NCBI RefSeq assembly: GCF_017303295.1
Contig: NZ_JAFKOK010000017.1
Location: 1 to 64,000 of the forward strand
Reading direction: 5' to 3'
DNA: 64,000 nucleotides
Source of the DNA: Rhodobacter sp. NTK016B
Lineage (GTDB): Bacteria > Pseudomonadota > Alphaproteobacteria > Rhodobacterales > Rhodobacteraceae
A program made the translations under genes and the position numbers. Position 1 is the first letter of the stretch. Each line of letters begins with the position of its first letter. Positions 61,445-64,000 of this stretch are shown here, in pieces. The notes beneath the pieces are model-generated. The model did no database searches and had not been told where the DNA came from. It worked only from the letters and a program-made list of their open reading frames with translations.

Positions 61445-61960
61445 TCAGCCGAAATAGGCCTGTGCGCTCGGCACGCGGCCATATTCGAGATAAAAATCGT
61501 CCAGTTGTGGCGGCGCGATTCCGGCATCGGCCACCATCGTATGCGCCTGACCCCGGTGATGGATCTGGTGCTGAAACAGATGCAGCAGGATCGGCCCGAC
61601 CTGCTCGGTCACCGGCCCTTCGGGGCGCTGCGTCACGCGCGGCGCGTCCAGCATCGCGGGCGTCAACGCCTGACAAAACCGCGCAAGGCGCAGATCGGCC
61701 GCGGCCTGGTCGGCGGCCAGAGCGGCCACGCTGTCGTGTTCGGGCCGGTCATAGACCGCGCGCCCCTCGCCCCCCTCTTCCAGCGCGTCGATGTAATAGA
61801 GATCGACCAGCCAGATATGGTTTAGCGTTGCTTTCAGCGAGGGGAAGAACCCCGGGCGCGGGGCCGCGAACCCGTTCTCCGACAGCCCCGACAGCGCCCG
61901 GTAGAGCGTCGCATTCGCCCAAGCGTTGTTCAGAGCCATCATCAGGAACGGGTCGCGCAT
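61445..61960 (-). CDS. DinB family protein
   Basis: This 171-residue protein has the four-helix DinB/YfiT fold. Candidate metal-binding histidines are in LNHIWLVDLYY and in HLFQHQIHHRGQ near 133-144. DinB-fold proteins are putative thiol-dependent metalloenzymes; some act as maleylpyruvate isomerases. In this operon, a mycothiol- or glutathione-dependent isomerase or hydrolase is plausible. It starts 5 bases after the metallo-hydrolase stop and ends 13 bp before the monooxygenase start. Confidence 0.85.
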   Translation of the reverse strand: MRDPFLMMALNNAWANATLYRALSGLSENGFAAPRPGFFPSLKATLNHIWLVDLYYIDALEEGGEGRAVYDRPEHDSVAALAADQAAADLRLARFCQALTPAMLDAPRVTQRPEGPVTEQVGPILLHLFQHQIHHRGQAHTMVADAGIAPPQLDDFYLEYGRVPSAQAYFG

Positions 61961-61965
61961 CGCTC

Positions 61966-62916
61966 TCACCCCTGCAGGTCGTTCCACATCTGCTGATCGC
62001 GCTCGGCGGTCCAGATGCGGGGGGTGTCGATGCCGCGGGCCTCGTCATAGGCGCGGCCGACATTGAAGGGCAGGCAATGCTCGTAGATCGCGTAATCCTT
62101 GAATTTCGGATCGCATTCCGCGCGCACCGCGTCCCAGGCCTCTTTCAGCGTGCCGCCGCGCGCCACGACGCGGGCCACCGGCTTGTAGGTCGAGCGCACG
62201 AAATCGGCGGTGTTCTCGATCGCCGCCGTGACCATCTCGTCGCCCACCAGCGCATCGCCCCGGCCCGGCGCAATCGCCCGCGGCTCGAACGAGGCGATAT
62301 TGGCAAGCGTCTGTTCCCAATCGGCAAAATGACCGTCGCCGCAATAGCAGGCCGAGTGGTATTCGACGATATCGCCGGTGAACATCACCTCGGCATCGGG
62401 CACCCAGACCACCGCGTCGCCCGCCGTATGCGCGCGCCCCAGATGCATGATGTCGACCCGGCGATTGCCCAGATAGACGGTCATCGAATCCGAGAACGTG
62501 GTGGTGGGCCAGGTCAGGCCGGGGATTTCCTCGTGCCCCTGGAACAGGCGCGGGAAGCGGCCGAATTCCGAATCCCAGTCCTCCTGACCGCGCTCGGCGA
62601 CCATCGCGCGGGCGGTGTCGGACATGATGATCTCGCGCGCGCCATAGGCAGCGGCCCCCAGCACGCGCACGGCGTGGTAATGGGTCAGAACCAGATGCGT
62701 GATCGGCTTGTCGGTCACCGAGCGCACGCATTCGATCACCTTGCGCGCCAGACGCGGCGTCGCCTGCGCCTCGACGATCATCACGCTGTCATCGCCGATG
62801 ATCACCCCGGTATTCGGATCGCCCTCGGCGGTGAAGGCGTAAAGACCCTCGCCCACCTGCGTGAAGGAGATCGTCTTCTCGGTCATGTCCCCGGCGGAGG
62901 CAAATGCTTTGGCCAT
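61966..62916 (-). CDS. metallo-beta-lactamase-fold hydrolase, variant motif
   Basis: This 316-residue cytoplasmic MBL-fold protein has HLVLTHYHAVRVLGAAAYG instead of the usual HxHxDH: His79 and His81 are kept, but Asp83 is Val and His84 is Arg. Later ligands HLGRAHTAGD and GDIVEYHSA are present. The second metal site is therefore probably lost or altered. GGGAGA precedes the ATG. It is the first gene of the probable catabolic operon and faces the MarR gene. Confidence 0.85.
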   Translation of the reverse strand: MAKAFASAGDMTEKTISFTQVGEGLYAFTAEGDPNTGVIIGDDSVMIVEAQATPRLARKVIECVRSVTDKPITHLVLTHYHAVRVLGAAAYGAREIIMSDTARAMVAERGQEDWDSEFGRFPRLFQGHEEIPGLTWPTTTFSDSMTVYLGNRRVDIMHLGRAHTAGDAVVWVPDAEVMFTGDIVEYHSACYCGDGHFADWEQTLANIASFEPRAIAPGRGDALVGDEMVTAAIENTADFVRSTYKPVARVVARGGTLKEAWDAVRAECDPKFKDYAIYEHCLPFNVGRAYDEARGIDTPRIWTAERDQQMWNDLQG

Positions 62917-62965
62917 CACCAATTCTCCCGTTTCCTGTCTGTACGAATCATGTTTCGTGCAGGAT

Positions 62966-62986
62966 ATTAGTTGAAAATGTAACTAT
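62966..62986. promoter_or_regulatory. palindromic MarR-type operator
   Basis: TTAGTT-GAAAATGT-AACTAT is an imperfect inverted repeat (TAGTT against AACTA) in the 90-bp gap between the divergent metallo-hydrolase and MarR genes. Placement and form fit a binding site for the MarR protein acting on both promoters. Confidence 0.6.
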
Positions 62987-63006
62987 CAACGGGGCTTTTC
63001 AGACCT

Positions 63007-63435
63007 ATGTTTCTAAAGGGATATCTGCCTTATCGCCTGAACCTTCTGGCCGAATTGACCTCGGAAAACACGCAGGCCATCTATCGGCGGCGGCACGCGC
63101 TGACGCGGATGGAATGGCGGGTTCTGGTCAATCTGGCCGAGGCCCCGACACTGACCGCGAGCGAGCTGTGCGAACGCGTGCCCGCGCACAAGACCAAGGT
63201 AAGCCGCGCCTTGGCCGCGCTGGAAGCGCGCGGCTGGGTGACGCGCCGCACCGACGAAGCCGACCGCCGCGTCGCCCATGCGGCCCTGACGCTGAAGGGC
63301 AAGCGCGCCTTCAACCGCATCCGACCCGAAATGGTCGCCGCGACCGAGGAATTACTCGCCCCGCTCAGCGCAGAAGACCGTCACAAGATCGACGAAGGGC
63401 TTAAGGTACTGGAAAGACTCTTCGGGCAGGATTGA
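63007..63435 (+). CDS. MarR family transcriptional regulator
   Basis: This 142-residue regulator has the MarR winged helix (about 30-115), with LTASELCERVPAHKTKVSRAL as the helix-turn-helix and RRTDEADRRVAHAALT as the wing. It is divergent from the metallo-hydrolase operon across a gap holding a palindrome, the normal arrangement for a repressor relieved by an aromatic ligand. It is followed 11 bp later by a patatin-like gene, which may share its transcript. Confidence 0.92.
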   Translation: MFLKGYLPYRLNLLAELTSENTQAIYRRRHALTRMEWRVLVNLAEAPTLTASELCERVPAHKTKVSRALAALEARGWVTRRTDEADRRVAHAALTLKGKRAFNRIRPEMVAATEELLAPLSAEDRHKIDEGLKVLERLFGQD

Positions 63436-63446
63436 AAGGACAGAGC

Positions 63447-64000
63447 ATGAAAAAGCCGGTAATCGGGCTGGCGCTGGGATCGGGCGGCGCGCGCGGCTGG
63501 TGCCATATCGGCGTGCTGCGCGAACTGGAAGCGATGGGTATCCGCCCCGACGTGGTCGCCGGGTCGTCCATGGGGGCGCTGGTGGGCGCGGCTTATGCTG
63601 CGGGCAAGCTCGACGCGCTGGAAGACTGGGCAACCGGCCTGACACTGCGCACGATCCTGCCGCTGATCGATGTGGGCATCGCCGGGGCCGGTCTGGTCGG
63701 CGGTGCGGGCATTCTGACGATGCTGAAGGGGCTGAACATGCCTGAGACGATCGAAGAGCTCGCCCTGCCCTTCGTCGCCGTCGCGACCGAGCTGCGCCAC
63801 GGGCGGGAAATCTGGCTGCGCAAGGGGAAGCTGGCGACAGCGGTGCGGGCGTCCGTCTCGATCCCCGGCCTGTTGCGCCCGCAACTGCATGAAGGGCGCT
63901 GGCTGATCGATGGCGGCGTGGTGAACCCGGTGCCGGTCTCGGCCGCACGGGCGCTGGGGGCCGAGGCGGTGATCGCGGTCAACCCGGATGCGGGCATCGC
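63447..64000 (+). CDS. patatin-like phospholipase (partial, cut by window end)
   Basis: The visible 184 residues form a patatin domain of the RssA/YjjU kind. It has the oxyanion loop GSGGARGWCHIG, the nucleophile motif GSSMG with Ser41, and the catalytic Asp in LIDGGVVNP. No signal peptide is seen. The gene continues past the window end. It lies 11 bp after the MarR gene. Confidence 0.9.
   Translation, partial: MKKPVIGLALGSGGARGWCHIGVLRELEAMGIRPDVVAGSSMGALVGAAYAAGKLDALEDWATGLTLRTILPLIDVGIAGAGLVGGAGILTMLKGLNMPETIEELALPFVAVATELRHGREIWLRKGKLATAVRASVSIPGLLRPQLHEGRWLIDGGVVNPVPVSAARALGAEAVIAVNPDAGI

Noticed and set aside
60226-62970. Plus-strand ORF of 914 codons opposite the catabolic operon
   Set aside because: It is the antisense shadow of well supported genes, with low-complexity Arg/His/Gly composition and no domain.

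Overview
The window is GC-rich chromosomal DNA from an alphaproteobacterium, almost certainly a member of the Rhodobacteraceae (Rhodobacterales). The grounds are gene content and order: a Suv3-like helicase, S4 protein, 7Fe ferredoxin and CarD run; uvrC-pgsA-moaD-moaE; secG-pyrG; purA-DUF2842; a plant-type glutamate-cysteine ligase; CdnL/CarD; and an intergenic element that I associate with this family from memory. The genus cannot be fixed from the window. Most of it is housekeeping DNA. I see no rRNA, tRNA, CRISPR array, transposase, integrase or phage gene.

Layout. 1-9.6 kb: aldo/keto reductase, NYN-domain protein, YebC, then a long minus-strand run (TPR protein, Suv3-like helicase, S4 protein, HCCA-isomerase-like protein, ferredoxin, CarD, DUF2726). 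9.7-20.8 kb: SCP2 protein, alpha/beta hydrolase, acyl-CoA synthetase, MtaB-DapF, PanE, a HAD phosphatase with PheS, an MFS permease, and a CcdA plus thioredoxin pair. 20.9-26.6 kb: PyrB followed by three tandem paralogous membrane proteins, an S49 protease, a 67-residue zinc-ribbon protein, a Na/Ca antiporter and a pteridine-reductase-like SDR. 26.6-31.7 kb: an AT-rich leader with a DnaA-box match, UvrC, a PAS protein, PgsA and MoaD-MoaE. 31.7-42.9 kb: envelope proteins, UbiA and RsmE transcribed back to back, GshA, an RhlE-type helicase and a diguanylate cyclase. 42.9-47.8 kb is the most irregular part: very small genes, tandem terminators, a pair of secreted mini-protein paralogues, PrfC, a pentapeptide-repeat protein, a 43-residue basic protein and a decayed second copy of prfC. 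47.8-57.8 kb: PyrG, SecG, two VOC proteins around a DUF6524 protein, PurA, and a protein of about 1,070 residues with a long Glu/Arg/Ala helix repeat. 57.9-64 kb: L-serine dehydratase, a probable catabolic operon (metallo-hydrolase, DinB, flavin monooxygenase, DUF2783) facing a MarR regulator across a palindromic operator, and the start of a patatin-like phospholipase.

The strongest unexplained signal is a dispersed intergenic element: six copies of a box beginning CATCTTTAATCC (or a degenerate form), followed by a first hairpin whose arms change together between most copies, then a second G6C/GC6 hairpin. Every copy whose upstream flank is visible lies just past the 3' end of a gene and points the same way as that gene. 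Two copies between convergent genes are fused head to head into a bidirectional form. Covariation suggests a structured RNA 3' end (terminator or stability element) rather than a mobile sequence.
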